Assembly: GCA_050084985.1 (NCBI GenBank)
Contig: JBITNC010000001.1
Span: 42,160,001-42,224,000 of the forward strand
Origin: Nageia nagi
Taxonomy: Eukaryota; Pinophyta
Direction of reading: 5' to 3'
DNA length: 64,000 bases
This document shows positions 47,358-58,515 of this stretch, in pieces. Position numbers and translations under genes: made by a program. The notes below the pieces were generated by a model that was given only the letters and a program-made list of their open reading frames with translations, ran no database searches and was not told the DNA's origin. How positions within the stretch are numbered: the first letter of the stretch is position 1; every line of letters starts with the position of its first letter.

Positions 47358-48367
47358 CTATCACAATATTTTCCATATGGATTAGCCCATCATGCAAAAA
47401 AAGGTCATTCTTCTACAGCTAGATAGATCTAAATTGAATTGGAAACATGCCATTAAAAAATTAGGGTGAGGTAAATGAAAAATAAATGACAAAAATACGT
47501 AGATCAAAGGTGAAAAAAAAAGCCAATCAAACTACTAAAGTTTTCATGTACTGCACCTGATGTTTTTTAATATATAGATCAATAAAAAAATATATAAATA
47601 AAATATTGGTTTAATATGCATTGCAACCACAAAATTGATATTCCTAACTGATACGTAAGTTGTTCCCCCTTGTCTATAGTGTAGAGTCTAGAAAAGATTG
47701 TCTTAAGAGCAACTAGACAGGGGCTTGTCAAAGTTTACTTGCCTACGTAGATGAATTCAACACCTGGCATGATCAGCATACAAATGCTTCCCTAAGTCCA
47801 CAATTTCCTAAGCTAGCACTGAAACCTTAATCCCTGATTCCTAAACCTGACCCCTTTGCTAGAGTCCTATGCAGTTCCACTCCAACAAGCATGAAATGAC
47901 CCATACTCAAGCTACTCCCTAATTAGGAGCCTAGGGCCCATACTAAAGAATGCAGTGCCTAAATCTTTGAGGGAAATTGTGCACATCTAGCTTCCTTGGA
48001 TGGATGGTCGAGAAACTCAAAGTTGAATTCATGCCTCTGTTATCAACCATGGCTGAGTCAATTTCAATAGCGACCAACCCTGGACTAAACAATACAGACA
48101 AGTGATTTGTGACCACCAATCTATAATTACTATGTCAGAAATCAACCCTCCCAATATAATTATCTGTACAAAGAGATCTATAAATTGTGGTACTATTCCA
48201 GTATAAAGTTCCTTAAATTTCAAAGGTTGGCCTTACAGTTACTCTACAATTGAGTGCCTAGTAGCCAGATCAGAAGCCTTGCCAAGATAAGCATCTAAAG
48301 AATCATTACACAATCTAGAAACAGAACAGACAGATTATTATCCCTTAATGCAAAAACCCTTGAGGGG
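47358..48367 (-). other. Probable start of a further HAD-gene intron
   Basis: No candidate for the next upstream exon was seen here on the minus strand. No transposon is recognised until the LTR-like end at 48368. Confidence 0.45.
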
Positions 48368-49560
48368 TGTGTAGGGATGTTTTTCCTTCCACTTATGAAG
48401 ACCACCTAGGTGATAACAGGAAGGGCATCCAACATTTGATCGAAGTTGCGTTACTAACCTCTACTTGTAAGGACTGGTTACCCCAAGGTTCCTAGTATTG
48501 TAAGATGTCTTTCGTGATGATGATAGTAGCTATACTTGGAATATTTTGTAGGTAGATGGAGGCAGCAACTGTAAACCATGTTTGTTGTAGGTCTCGAAGT
48601 TATTTCACACCAATTGAGAGGTTAGACTTTTGAGTGCAAAAGAAAAGGAAAATAACAAGGTAAAAGGTAAGAAAAGTGCAAAGTGGGGATGATAGCATGC
48701 AATAAGAGTTCATTCAAGAGCAAGTTCACCCATGGGGTCGTGGCGAGGTCACTTCCTTTCTGGGTTAGTTATGAGATGTACACCCACTAATCCAACCTCA
48801 CATCAAATGACTAAGTTCAAATTGTATGTAAGAAGAAGCCTATAGCAGTGTTGTCAGACGCAATAACATGGGTAACACCTCAAGTCAAATGACATAGAAA
48901 GGAATTCATTAGCATACACCCATTACATGCGAAAGAATAGACAATGTTCATCAAATGGCAATCATACAATTTTATAAGATACTCATTTAACTTTCTACCA
49001 AGCAGATACTTACGAGAAATGCACACAATCTATACAATGACAATAAGCAAACACCAAGTATAAGTACTCAAGTCTACAATCCCATTAAGTGAAGCAAGCA
49101 TTGATTTGTTATATTGTGCTCAACATTCATACAAGGTAGAATCCAAGCATTAACAAGTTCTCAAAATTAGCTCTCTTGTAAAAATGATCATCCTGCATAC
49201 TAATGAGCCCTCTAGGGCTATTAATATCATTTCAAGACCCTAATAGTTGTAGCCCTAATTCTCCTAAAACTACATGAAAATTCACCTCGAATTTGGTGAA
49301 ATTCACATAAATTATTATTAAAATAAAAACTTTAGTGAAATTACATCAAATTATGTCTAAATTTTGATGAAATAAAATGAAAATGCCAATTAAATGGTAG
49401 CAAACTGAAATGAAATGTACTGAAAATGTCCAGAAATATAAAAGTCTTATTCACACTTGTGGGAGCAAAAAAAACATCCATCACAAGGTGAGAAGCTAAA
49501 CTAAGTCTAAAAATCAAAGAAAATATGACCTTGAACATAAACGACTCATAGGAGTCTTAA
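48368..49560 (-). repeat. Element C 3' LTR-like region (B-related, decayed)
   Basis: On the minus strand its end (GTAACCAGTCCTTAC, then CACCTAGGTGGT, ending CCCTACACA) parallels the 3' end of the B elements (GTAACCAATCCTCAT, CACCTAGGTGTT, ending CCAACA). Farther right, CACCTTGTGATGGATG and CTCCCACAAGTGTG match B text such as CTTGTGATGGATGAGG (53345). It follows the stop-rich end of the minus-strand ORF of C, as a 3' LTR should. Divergence from B is high and the inner limit is approximate. Confidence 0.5.
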
Positions 49561-50134
49561 CAGGAGTGTGACTTCCTCCTCAAAGTTGTCCCCCATAAAC
49601 GCCTTCATCTTGTCTATGCCCATCTCAAGCACGTCAAAGGCCTTTCAGTTCCGGAACACTTTGCTTTGTGATATTGCCTAAAACCTACTTCATCTGATAC
49701 TCCCATTCTGATAGCTCTCTTTCATCTCTGAAAGGACACCCCGTCTTAATCATATTCATATCTTTTGTATTAAGCATGTTGTTCATCATGTGTTGGACCT
49801 CCTTGGATACTAAGTTTTCCCTTCATGGTACTCCAAAGTCATCTAGGGAAGTGATGCCAAATAGAAAATCAGCCATGTGTATTGCAATTTTTCCTTTAGG
49901 GTCATAGTTCTCGGCCATAGGTAGCTTTTTGAATCTATACAATGTTAACTTAGTTTTAATGGTATCAACATCAACCCATAAAGAACAAGTATACTCCCCA
50001 ACGATGATAGACAAGGTTATCGTGGTAGCCTTTTTCTTCCGCACCTTATCGTGCAAATATGACAATTGATTACAAAATTCCAACAATATTATTCTGTTGC
50101 AAACGTACTTAGGGAGCATGTGTGTGTGGAACTA
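49560..50134 (-). pseudogene. Element C ORF, C-terminal part, unidentified
   Basis: The minus frame 50119-49823 reads MLPKYVCNRIILLEFCNQLS, then KKKATTITLSIIVGEYTCS and PMAENYDPKGKIAIHMADFL. After one stop it continues KEVQHMMNNMLNTKDMNMIK and DERELSEWEYQM. It is the continuation of the ORF at 62381-61346 when element B1 is removed: TYIRVYG on one side joins LPKYV on the other. I do not recognise a domain; from its place in an LTR element it may be a gag-like protein. Confidence 0.5.
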
Positions 50135-50139
50135 CTTGG
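50135..50139 (+). repeat. B1 target site duplication (left)
   Basis: CTTGG here and CCTGG at 61341-61345, four of five identical, flank element B1. Confidence 0.65.
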
Positions 50140-50184
50140 TGTTGTGACTAGCACAACATGCCCCAAAATTCTATGATTTTGGGG
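50140..50184. repeat. Two hairpins at the start of B1
   Basis: TGTTGTG (50140-50146) pairs with CACAACA (50152-50158). Directly after, CCCCAAAATT (50161-50170) pairs with GATTTTGGGG (50175-50184) with one G-T type mismatch. Both hairpins are conserved in B2. Confidence 0.8.
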
Positions 50185-50419
50185 ATCCAAACACCTTGCT
50201 CAAGTCATGTCACGTTAAACCTATAACTTCATTTATCTGGATATCATGTTCATCATCCCATCAAGAATCGAGTATCTCATCTTCCCTAGCCTTAGCCATG
50301 GTTGTCAAAGCCCTAGTTTCTTAAAAAATGACTAAGTCTGGAAATAGGAAGTCGAAATTGGGTGAAAATAGGGGGCCTTGGGCAAGTTCGGATTCGAGCA
50401 TGTAAGGGAGCCTCCAACA

Positions 50420-51000
50420 TGCCCAACGCATGACTCAAAAAGACAAGTTTTTATCTTTTTTGACATGCGCTCAAAAGAGGGAACCGCCCAGGTTGAGATT
50501 GGGGTCAAAAAAAGACAAACTAATTCTCCCAAAGACCCAGCGCATGCCTCTAGAAGACAACATCTTGTCTTTTTTTGGCATGCTCCAGCTAGCCAAGGGC
50601 ATATAGGTCGAGCTTAAGGTGAAAATCGGCTAAGGCATGAACATTCAGGTCCAAAATCAAGTAAAAGAGGGTTTAGGAAAGCTGGTGCATGCTCCCAAAA
50701 GACAAAATTTGACTTTTTGTGGCATGCACCTAGCCAAGGAGGCACTCAGGTAGAGGAAAAGGAGAAATTTTGGCCAAGAATTGCACCCAAAGGCTGAAAA
50801 CAAGCTAATATGGGTAAAAGAAGGCAAGTGCACCAAAAAAAAAAAGATAAAATCTTGACTTTTTCTAGCATGCACTCAAACTGGAGCAACTGGGAAGGCT
50901 GATGCATCGGAAAAAAGATAAAATCTTGACTTTTTTTAGCATGTGCTCAACTTGGAGCAACGGGGAAAGCTGGCGCACTGGAAAAAAGACAATCTTTTCG
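50420..51000 (+). repeat. Palindrome array, B1 left part
   Basis: Six units, starting near 50421, 50538, 50682, 50827, 50901 and 50970, have the form GCGCATG - about 5 bases - AAAAGACAAAATCTTGTCTTTT - about 5 bases - CATGCGC with changes. A seventh unit of B1 is at 59795-59845, on the far side of gypsy A. Confidence 0.85.
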
Positions 51001-51107
51001 TAGCATGCACCTAGCCTGATAGGGGACCTAGAGGAGTTCGAAATGAGATTTTGACAAGTCTGAGCTTTAAAGAAGATGAAATCATGAGCAACTTGAGGCT
51101 AGAAGGG

Positions 51108-51627
51108 TGTGATGTCCCCCTTGTCCTCTAGTCATTAATTCTATGATCCAGAAGGTTCTATTTGTAATATACTCTTCTTATGTATTGCTTTATGTTGTAC
51201 CTTAGGATAGGAGACTTAATGCGTCAATGGACCCCACTGTGAGCCCTAAGTGGGATGCCTCCCTCCTAAGGGTAGATTAGGAGTATTTATCATGCTTGGA
51301 GATCTCGATAATGACTGTGGGAATCCCAAGATATATGTAGGTGTCAGATAATCACTTTTATACATGCGTAGGCTTGGGGAGTACCCCACACCCCCACGTT
51401 GGCACAGTTATACTCCTAGACCCCATGTTTGCCCCCTCTTCACATAATGGGCATGCGGGGCATCCCATGACCCATTCGTTGGCATTTAACACTCCATGGG
51501 ACCCCACATTGGGCATTCCGAGCCCCCAGGAAGCCAACGTTGGAATAGGAGCTGGATGGTGATTCCTAGACAGGACCTTGATAGGATAATGTATAAATAG
51601 ACACAGGGGGCTCATTATTGGACATGC
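51108..51627 (+). repeat. Gypsy A 5' LTR, left part
   Basis: It starts TGTGATGTCCCCCTTGTCCT and matches the 3' LTR from 58516. It includes ACGTTGGC repeat units and a TATA box (TATAAATA, about 51592). It is cut at CATGC (51623-51627), where B2 is inserted. Confidence 0.9.
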
Positions 51628-51673
51628 TGTTGTGACTAAACACAACATGCCCCAAAATCCTACGATTTTGGGG
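51628..51673. repeat. Two hairpins at the start of B2
   Basis: TGTTGTG (51628-51634) pairs perfectly with CACAACA (51641-51647). CCCCAAAATC (51650-51659) pairs perfectly with GATTTTGGGG (51664-51673), loop CTAC. Confidence 0.88.
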
Positions 51674-51924
51674 ACACTCACTATCTCGTCTACACATAGG
51701 GTCATGTTTTTGTCTCCTCCAATTCAAGTGATTTCGTAAGGGCGTGGATATTATGTCAAGTTATCCCAAGCCTAAGTCTAATCAATCTCCTGGTCTTAGT
51801 CATGTTGAGCCAAAATCCGAAATTTCTAAAAATGGATTCTGGAAAACCAAAAGTCGATCTTAGTGGACTATGGAAATCCATGGCGTGTCGGATAGAGTCA
51901 AGTCAAACCGGGCCACTCCTAGGG

Positions 51925-53080
51925 TTGGCACATGATTTCAAAAGACAAAATCTTGTCTTTTTGAAACATGCGACTAGGTCAGGTAGTTGCCCAGACTGAA
52001 GTTAATTGCCAAAAAAGCAATCAGGGTCACTTTGAGGCTTGGCGCATGCCTCAAAAAGACAAAATCTTGTCTTTTTGAATCATGCAACCGGGTCAAGGAG
52101 TAATTTGGATTGGAACGAAGCAGACAAAAGACAAGAACAAGGCACAATAAGTCCGTTGCATGATTTCAAAAGACAAAATCTTATCTTTTTGAATCATGCG
52201 ACCAGGATAAGGAGCACTTTGGATCGGAGTTAAGCTCGAAAAAGAAAAGGACACTTCAAGGTTGTCACATGATTTCAAAAAACAAAATCTTGTCCTTTTT
52301 AATCATGCAACCAAGCTAGGAGGAGTAACTAGGCAAATTCGAGGATCAGGAAGTGAACCCTAGGCATCCAGGAGGCTAGCGCATGCCTCAAAAAGACAAA
52401 ATCTTATTTTTTTAAATCGTGCGCCTAGCTTAGAAAGGCTTCCAATTCGTTCAAACAGGAAATATTGGCCAAGGCATGAAGTCCAGAACCCTAAGACCAG
52501 CTCCAGCACACCCAGGAGGGTTGGCACATGATTTCAAAAGACAAGTTTTTGACTTTTTGAATCATGTGCCAAGCCCAGCAAGCCTCTAGGAGCGAAGAAA
52601 CATGAAAAATTTGGCCAAGGCATGGAGATAGGAACATGCAAGATGCAAAATTGGCAATCTGGAAGCTGTCGCATGATTTCAAAAGACACAATCATGACTT
52701 TTTGAATCATGTGACCAAATTGGAAAGGTAGGAGAGGCTGTCGCATGATTTCAAAAGACAAAATCATGACTTTTTGAACCATGCGACCAAGCTAGAAGAG
52801 CATGAGAGGCTGGCGCATGCCTCAAAAAGACAAAAACATGACTTTTTGAATCATGTGCCAACCTTGGGGAGTGCCCAAGATGAGATGAAGGATGAAATTT
52901 GACAAGACTAGGCACCAAAAAGACCAAAAATCAGGCAAGATCAGGTCAAAGGGCGAGCTTCAAGGTTAAATTAAGCAAGTGAGCAAAGAAGGCCAACATG
53001 GGTAGAGCACTCACCCTTAAGACTGGCGCATGATCCAAAAAGACACAATATTGTCTTTTCTGAGCATGCGCCAAGCCTGA
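51925..53080 (+). repeat. Palindrome array in B2 (about ten units)
   Basis: Units near 51925, 52039, 52157, 52259, 52373, 52518, 52665, 52736, 52808 and 53023 follow the pattern GGCGCATG, 4-5 bases, AAAAGACAAAATCTTGTCTTTT, 4-5 bases, CATGCGCC, then unrelated spacer of 20-150 bases. Each unit is an interrupted palindrome about 45-50 bp long. Units such as 53023 keep both arms almost intact while the inner bases change. Open frames here (KRQNLVFLNHAT repeated) are a by-product. Confidence 0.9.
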
Positions 53081-53480
53081 AGGTGCTCCAGAACCCCCAC
53101 ATATGGTTATGGCCAGCTGGACTTGAAATTTAATGTAGGCACACATTTCAAGGACGGACACATGGAGACCAGGATGGAACTTTTTTCATGCTACGAAATT
53201 CCTAGATGAGAAATTCGAGGAACATGTTGTGGGCTTGGGCCCACTGGCATCTTAGTCACAATTTTCCAGTTTATTTTTATTTCCAAGAAAAGACATTTAC
53301 TTTTGCCAAAATACTTTATTATATTATTATTTAATTCCCAAACTTGTGATGGATGAGGATTTGCTCCAACAAGTTTGGAAGAAACCTTGTAATGCCATGT
53401 GGTGATCTATGATTGGACCAATTGTATTTTCTTGTAATTTGCATTAGGGTTAGGGCAACACTTTGAGTTGCCACAAAAAC

Positions 53481-53488
53481 TATTTATA
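53481..53488 (+). promoter_or_regulatory. TATA-like box in B2
   Basis: TATTTATA after GCCACAAAAAC; the same context (GCCATGAAAAC TATTTATA) occurs in B1 at 60372-60379. It is a candidate LTR promoter in the plus direction. Confidence 0.5.
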
Positions 53489-54400
53489 GCTCACTCGGGC
53501 TCATTTGAAGGGGATTAGACATTTTGCACTTGTGAGAGACTTAATTTTATTGCCAATTAAACAAGTTTGCTCCATTTGTGAATGTGGTGTGATTCCAAGT
53601 AATTGAATGGTGAATGCTTTCATTTTGATGGGACTATGAATGTTATTTATACACTTTGAGTGGATGAATGCTATTGCTATCTTGTTTCACTTGAGTTGCT
53701 TGGATCATCTCATAAACCTTGTTGAGGTGGATGAGAGAGTAGTTGAATATCTCCCAAAGTGATTTGAGTAAAGCTTGACTTGTGATAAGTTCATAGTTTG
53801 CATAACAAGACATGTGCATTTTGTGATGGCTATCTCTTATGATGCTTAGCTTAGGAACTTCAATCCACAGTCGAAGATCTACCCATGACCTACCTTCTTC
53901 CACCCTTTCCACTCCTTTAGGCTTCTTTTACTAGTCCATTCATGTTGTTGGCTAGTAGAGTGGACGCGGATTGCGTGGAACCTAATCAAGCCCAGGAGAA
54001 ACAGATCCCAATCCTATGTACATGACAATGAAACCATATGCACCTGTGCCCGATTCATATGCCATGGTCTAATCTACCTTTTTCTTTTATTTTTCACTTT
54101 TTTCAGTGACTTTCGCAACCTAAGTTTTCCTTTTCTTTTGAGAAACAACTATTTGCTAGAGACAGGGACCCTTCGAGTCCTTGGTTGACAAATTATATTT
54201 GAGTTGAGAACAACTTCAAACATCTCAAACAGTCTCCTGAGCAACCTCTTGCACACTCCATCACGATACCTTTGAGGTAACCAATCCTCATAGTGCGTAG
54301 GGGTCATGCCCTACCACCTAGGTGTTAGTGTCTTCCCACAAGCCTTGCAAGCTCATTTGCCCATTAGCAAGGTAGGGAAGAAAAAACCCCCAACACATGC

Positions 54401-55077
54401 TTGATTATTATTACACTTATTCTTCTACTTCGTTCGGTGGACAAGACCTTAGCGGAACGCTAAGCGTATTCCTTAGGTGGAACATCTAAGAGGGTAATCA
54501 GGCATTGAGATCCTGATTATCTATGACATTGGTGGAGCACCATTACCCATCTGGTGGTACCCAAGGGTTTATTCCTACCGTTCAATCAGTTGTCCAGAGA
54601 TCGAGGGAGGCTCCTTTAATGGGCAAGAATTGAGATATGAGGGAATAGATCTATTCTATGGTTCTGAGGTGATTGTAGATTTCCTTCATTGTGTTCATTT
54701 TGGCTCTTGAGAAGCCCACAATTGCCCTAGGGGCTTTGTATGACTTGTATTGCTCTATATTGTCAATATACATTCCGAGGGTATTTGGATATCATATTGT
54801 GTTGTAATCACTTGTTTGGTGCATGCGATGGAATGATTGTGGCTATCATATTTGTATTGCTTATGCGATGATGTTATGATGTTTAAATAGTTGAATATTG
54901 CATATTGAGGCTAGATGTCAGCATTTTGGTATTGTGAGTGTGCTTAGTGGGTATATTAACCCCAACATTGGCATCCTAAGAGTTTGATTGTGCTTTGAGA
55001 GTGCTCTAGGCTTGCCGTCAGAGTTTGAAGGGTGTGGAAAGTTGTTTTTGAGTGGAGATCTATTTTGGATCATCACA
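54401..55077 (+). repeat. Gypsy A 5' LTR, right part
   Basis: It resumes with TTGATTATTATTACACTTAT exactly as in the 3' LTR (59067 onward) and ends GGATCATCACA. With the left part it restores an LTR of about 1.2 kb. Confidence 0.9.
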
Positions 55078-55079
55078 AG

Positions 55080-55091
55080 TGGTATCAAAGC
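55080..55091 (+). other. Gypsy A primer binding site
   Basis: TGGTATCAAAGC matches the initiator-Met tRNA site TGGTATCAGAGC at 11 of 12 bases, two bases after the LTR. Confidence 0.85.
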
Positions 55092-55760
55092 CCAAGATCT
55101 TGCCACCTGAGAAGATCGAGGCCAGATCTATAGTCAAAGTAAAGAAGTCTGAGTATGGCTAGAGGGTTTTCCGCTAGTTGCTTCAGAGATTTGAAGAGAA
55201 TGTTTCTCCAGAGGAAAGGGAGAAGCTCGTCTGGTTCTTGGGAGAATGGCATGTAGAGAGGATGAGAAAGAAGAAAGGGGAGGCATGGCAGCCCAGATCT
55301 GTGCCGCCCCACAATACACCGCCGAGAATTGAGATCTTGCTCCAAATCTACTGTGGCACTGCAAAGGAATTCCAGAGAGATGTCACTTTCTGTATGTATC
55401 AAGATTTGCTGGGGTATGGAGTAGTGGCTTGATAGAAGGCCAAAGTTGGAGGGTTGGAGCCAACCCTAAAACCCACGTCCGAACCAGGAGGGATTCGAGA
55501 AGGAGATACTGCCCTGGATCAGAAGAAGAGGGTCGAGAGGAAGCTAATGCTTCGAGCCAATGCTACTAGGGGAAGATTGGAGGCCATCACTGAGGTAGTA
55601 TCGACTAGGAAGATGGACACCATTATCCGAAAGGACATAGAATGGGCTTGCATCTTCACCCTGGCTAAAGGAGGCCCCACGTTGCACAATGGGGAGGCCA
55701 AGGAGTATCCGTCTGAGATCCAATGCATCCTAGGTCGTTATTCAAACATTTTGAGGATAT
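55092..55760 (+). pseudogene. Gypsy A remnant before RT (gag/protease mostly lost)
   Basis: Frames at 55178-55432 (QRFEENVSPEEREKLVWFLG) and 55454-55876 (DQKKRVERKLMLRAN) fill the short space between PBS and RT. No gag W..F...LL motif, zinc knuckle or protease DTG was seen. The space is much shorter than in a complete chromovirus, so a deletion has probably removed most of gag and protease. Confidence 0.55.
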
Positions 55761-56500
55761 ACCCAAGGGTTTGCCACCGTCCAGAGGGTTTGAGCATATG
55801 GTGGAGTTGGAAGCGAGAGCCAAACCAATCATGGTCACTCCCTACAAGCATCCAAAGGTTTACAAGGATGAGATAGAGAAGACAATTAAGGAGTTACTTG
55901 ATATGGGATTCATTTGGCCCAGTTCCAGCCCATTTGCCTCTTCTGTGGTGTTGGTGAAGAAGAAGGATGGGACAATGAGGATGTGCATAGACTATAGGTT
56001 GCTCAATAAGAAGACCATTAAAAATAAATATCCGATCCCAAGGGTGGACAATCTTATTGATGAGTTGCACGGAGCAAAGTACTCCTCCAAGATTGGTTTG
56101 AGGTTCGGTTATCATTAGATTAGGATGAAGGAGGATGTCCACAAGATAGCTTTCCGATGTCATTATGGTCATTTCGAATTCCTGGTGATGTCATTCAGAT
56201 TGACTAATGCACCAGCTACATTTCGATTAGCTATGAATCAGGTCTTCAGAGATCAATTGCGAAGTTTGTGTTGGTATTCTTCGATGACATCTTGATATAC
56301 AGCCGAACATGGGAGGAACACCTTAGGCACCTGAATCATGTTTTAAAGGTACTATAGGAGCAAAAGTTCTACGCCAAACTATCTAAATGTGAGTTTGACA
56401 TGACAAAGATACTGTATCCAGGGCATATCATCAGCCATGAGGGAGTCATGGTAGATGAGCATAAGATATCAGCCATTCACGAATGGCCAACCCCACAACC
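55760..56500 (+). pseudogene. Gypsy A reverse transcriptase
   Basis: Text reads [20 protein letters not shown], then [20 protein letters not shown], then [20 protein letters not shown], then [17 protein letters not shown], and the catalytic box as FFDDIL at about 56277. This is a near-consensus plant gypsy RT (YxDD present as FFDD). One stop falls at about 56118 and frameshifts near 56270 and after 56340. Confidence 0.9.
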
Positions 56501-56689
56501 CTTACATAGCTGAGAGGGTTCTTAGGGTTGTGCAACTATTATAGGTGGTTCATTCGTGGTTTCTCTCACCTAGCTTCCCCCCTCACGCAGCACACTAAGA
56601 AGGATGCATTCATTTGGGGTAGTGAGGCTTAGGAAGCCTTTGAGAGGCTCAAGACGATCATGTGTAATTGCCCCTATTTGGCCATACTA

Positions 56690-57088
56690 GATTTCTCAGC
56701 CCCCTTCACCGTGGAGTGTGATGCCTCCAAGTTGGGCGTAGGAGTTGTGTTGATGCAGAATGGGCAGCCGATTGCATTTGAGAGCCGGAAGTTGTCTAGT
56801 GCATAACAGAGTTTCAAACGTTTATGACAAGGAGATGTTGGTCATTATGCATGCGCCGGAGAGAGTCAAGCAGTACTTGGTTTGTGAACCCTTCACCATT
56901 CGAAGTGATCACAATAGTCTAAAGTATTTCCTCAGCCAGACAAACTTGAGTGAGAAGCAACAAAGATGGGTAAGCAAACTCCAATTGTTTGATTTTGAGA
57001 TCCAGTATGTCAAAGGAAGGAAGAACACGACAATTGATGCACTATCCAGAAATCCCTCTTTATACCCCTCCTCCATTGCGGCTGAATG
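56690..57088 (+). pseudogene. Gypsy A RNase H
   Basis: FTVECDASKLGVGVVLMQNG, then IAFESRKL, then (after a frameshift near 56805) YDKEMLVIMHAPERVKQYLV, IRSDHNSLKYFL and VKGRKNTTIDALSR. These include the active-site DAS, the E of YDKEML and the final D of DALSR. It degrades the RNA of the RNA-DNA hybrid. Confidence 0.88.
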
Positions 57089-57229
57089 AAAGAAGGACAT
57101 CATGGATGAATACGCTCAGGATGAGTTTGCTTCCAATATTATTAGTGGTTCGGTGAAAAACAATAGTTATGTAGTCAAGGGGGGCTTATCTTGAAGAGGA
57201 ACCGGGTCTCCTTAACCCCAACGTCTGAG

Positions 57230-57940
57230 GTTAAGAAGAAAGTGTTGCATGCACTCCACAGTACCCCTCTCGCAGGAAACCCAAGCATCATGAAGACCTA
57301 TTAGGCTGTGAGGGAGAGATTCACCTAGAGAGGGCTCAAGCAAGATGTCTTGAGGCACGTACAGGAGTGTAGATGTTGCCAGGTGAATAAGGAGGAGCAT
57401 ATGAAGTCGGGAGGATTGCTTTAGCCATTGCCCATACCTCACCAGAAATGGGAGGACATCTCCATGGACTTCATCACCAGCCTACCTAAGGTCCAAGGCA
57501 AGGACAGTATCTTAGTAGTGGTGGATAGGCTCACCAAGTTCGCCCATTTCCTTGCCATCACCACCACCCACATGACTGCACATATAGCATATCTATTCTT
57601 TAAAGAGATCTTCAAGTTGCACGGGTTGCCGAAGAGGATAGTAAGTGATCGGAACAACAAGTTTGAGTTTGTTCTGGCAGGAGTTGTTCCGGTTGAGTGG
57701 GATGAATCTCACCCCTAGCACCAGCTACCACCCGCAAACAGATGGACAAATTGAGATTGTCAACAAATGGGTAGAGGGTTACCTAAGACATTATGTGACA
57801 GGTCAACAACAGACATGGGTCAAGTGGCTCCACGTTGGGGAGTATTGTTGTAACACTACTCATCATATGTCCATTAAGATGTCTCCTATCTGTACTTTAT
57901 ATGGTTATGATCCTCCTAACTTTAGATCTGATTTTTGATG
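57230..57940 (+). pseudogene. Gypsy A integrase
   Basis: A zinc-binding start (CRCCQVNKEEH) is followed by the catalytic core: KWEDISMDFITSLP, then VVVDRLTKFAHF, then HGLPKRIVSDRN, then after a frameshift near 57660 STSYHPQTDGQIEIVN. The D, D and E catalytic residues can be seen in the two frames. Stops occur near 57302 and 57421. Confidence 0.88.
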
Positions 57941-58169
57941 AAGGAAGGGCACCCAAGGCTAATGATTTCTTGCAGGAGTACCAGGACATTATGAGGGTGC
58001 TGAGGGAGAACTTGCAGTGGCCCAGAATCAATAGAAGAAGTATTATGATCAGCACAGGACAAAGAGGAGCTTCGAGGTGGGAGATATGGTGTATTTACGA
58101 TTGTAGCCATTCCGATAGTCATCACTCAAGAAGCAGAAGGCAGAGAAGTTACAGCCAAGGTTCTTGGCC

Positions 58170-58515
58170 CATACAAGGTCTTGCGCAAGGTGGGAGATGT
58201 TGCTTACGAGTTGGAGTTGCCATAGGGGAGTAGGATACACAAAACCTTCCACGTCTCAATTCTGAAGAAGGTTGAGGAGCAGCAGGATGTTTCATCCACT
58301 GTTCTCCCCCCACTTGATGATGAGGGACGGTTGGTTCTGATTCCAGAGAGGGTGTTGGAGACTAGAGTCAAGAAGTTGAGATCGAGACAGATTCAAAAGT
58401 ACCTCATCAAATGGAAGGATCTTCTGGATGAAGACTCAACATGGGCAGGAGCAGACATACTCACACATCCATCATTAAGTTGCTTAAGGGCAAGCAATCT
58501 CGATAGGGGAGGCTT
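58170..58515 (+). pseudogene. Gypsy A integrase C-terminus / chromodomain-like
   Basis: After a broken stretch with HPSFHVS-like text in another frame, the plus frame 58331-58510 reads PERVLETRVKKLRSRQIQKY, then LIKWKDLLDEDSTWAGADIL, the usual chromodomain-like end of plant chromoviruses (LIKWK...W). The frame ends in the purine tract of the 3' LTR. Confidence 0.75.

Larger units (their letters stand above)
51628..54395 (+). mobile_element. LTR-like element B2 inside the gypsy A 5' LTR
   Basis: The element is 2768 bp, starts TGTTGTGACTAAACACAACA and ends AAACCCCCAACA. A perfect 5-bp duplication, CATGC, flanks it (51623-51627, 54396-54400), and the uninterrupted 3' LTR of A shows the empty site (GGACATGCTTGATT). 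It contains about ten palindrome units, a TATA box (TATTTATA, 53481-53488) and no pol genes. It is the youngest insertion in this stack. Most likely a solo LTR of the B family. Confidence 0.9.

Noticed and set aside
51802-52278. Overlapping ORFs with repeated KRQNLVFLNHAT-type peptides, as if encoding a repeat protein
   Set aside because: The same repeat is read in both strands and several frames because the DNA unit is palindromic; units change length out of phase and there is no start context, so the peptides are by-products.
55894-57660. Minus-strand ORFs at 55894-56172, 56909-57103, 57212-57442 and 57439-57660
   Set aside because: They are antisense shadows of the plus-strand RT, RNase H and integrase of gypsy A.
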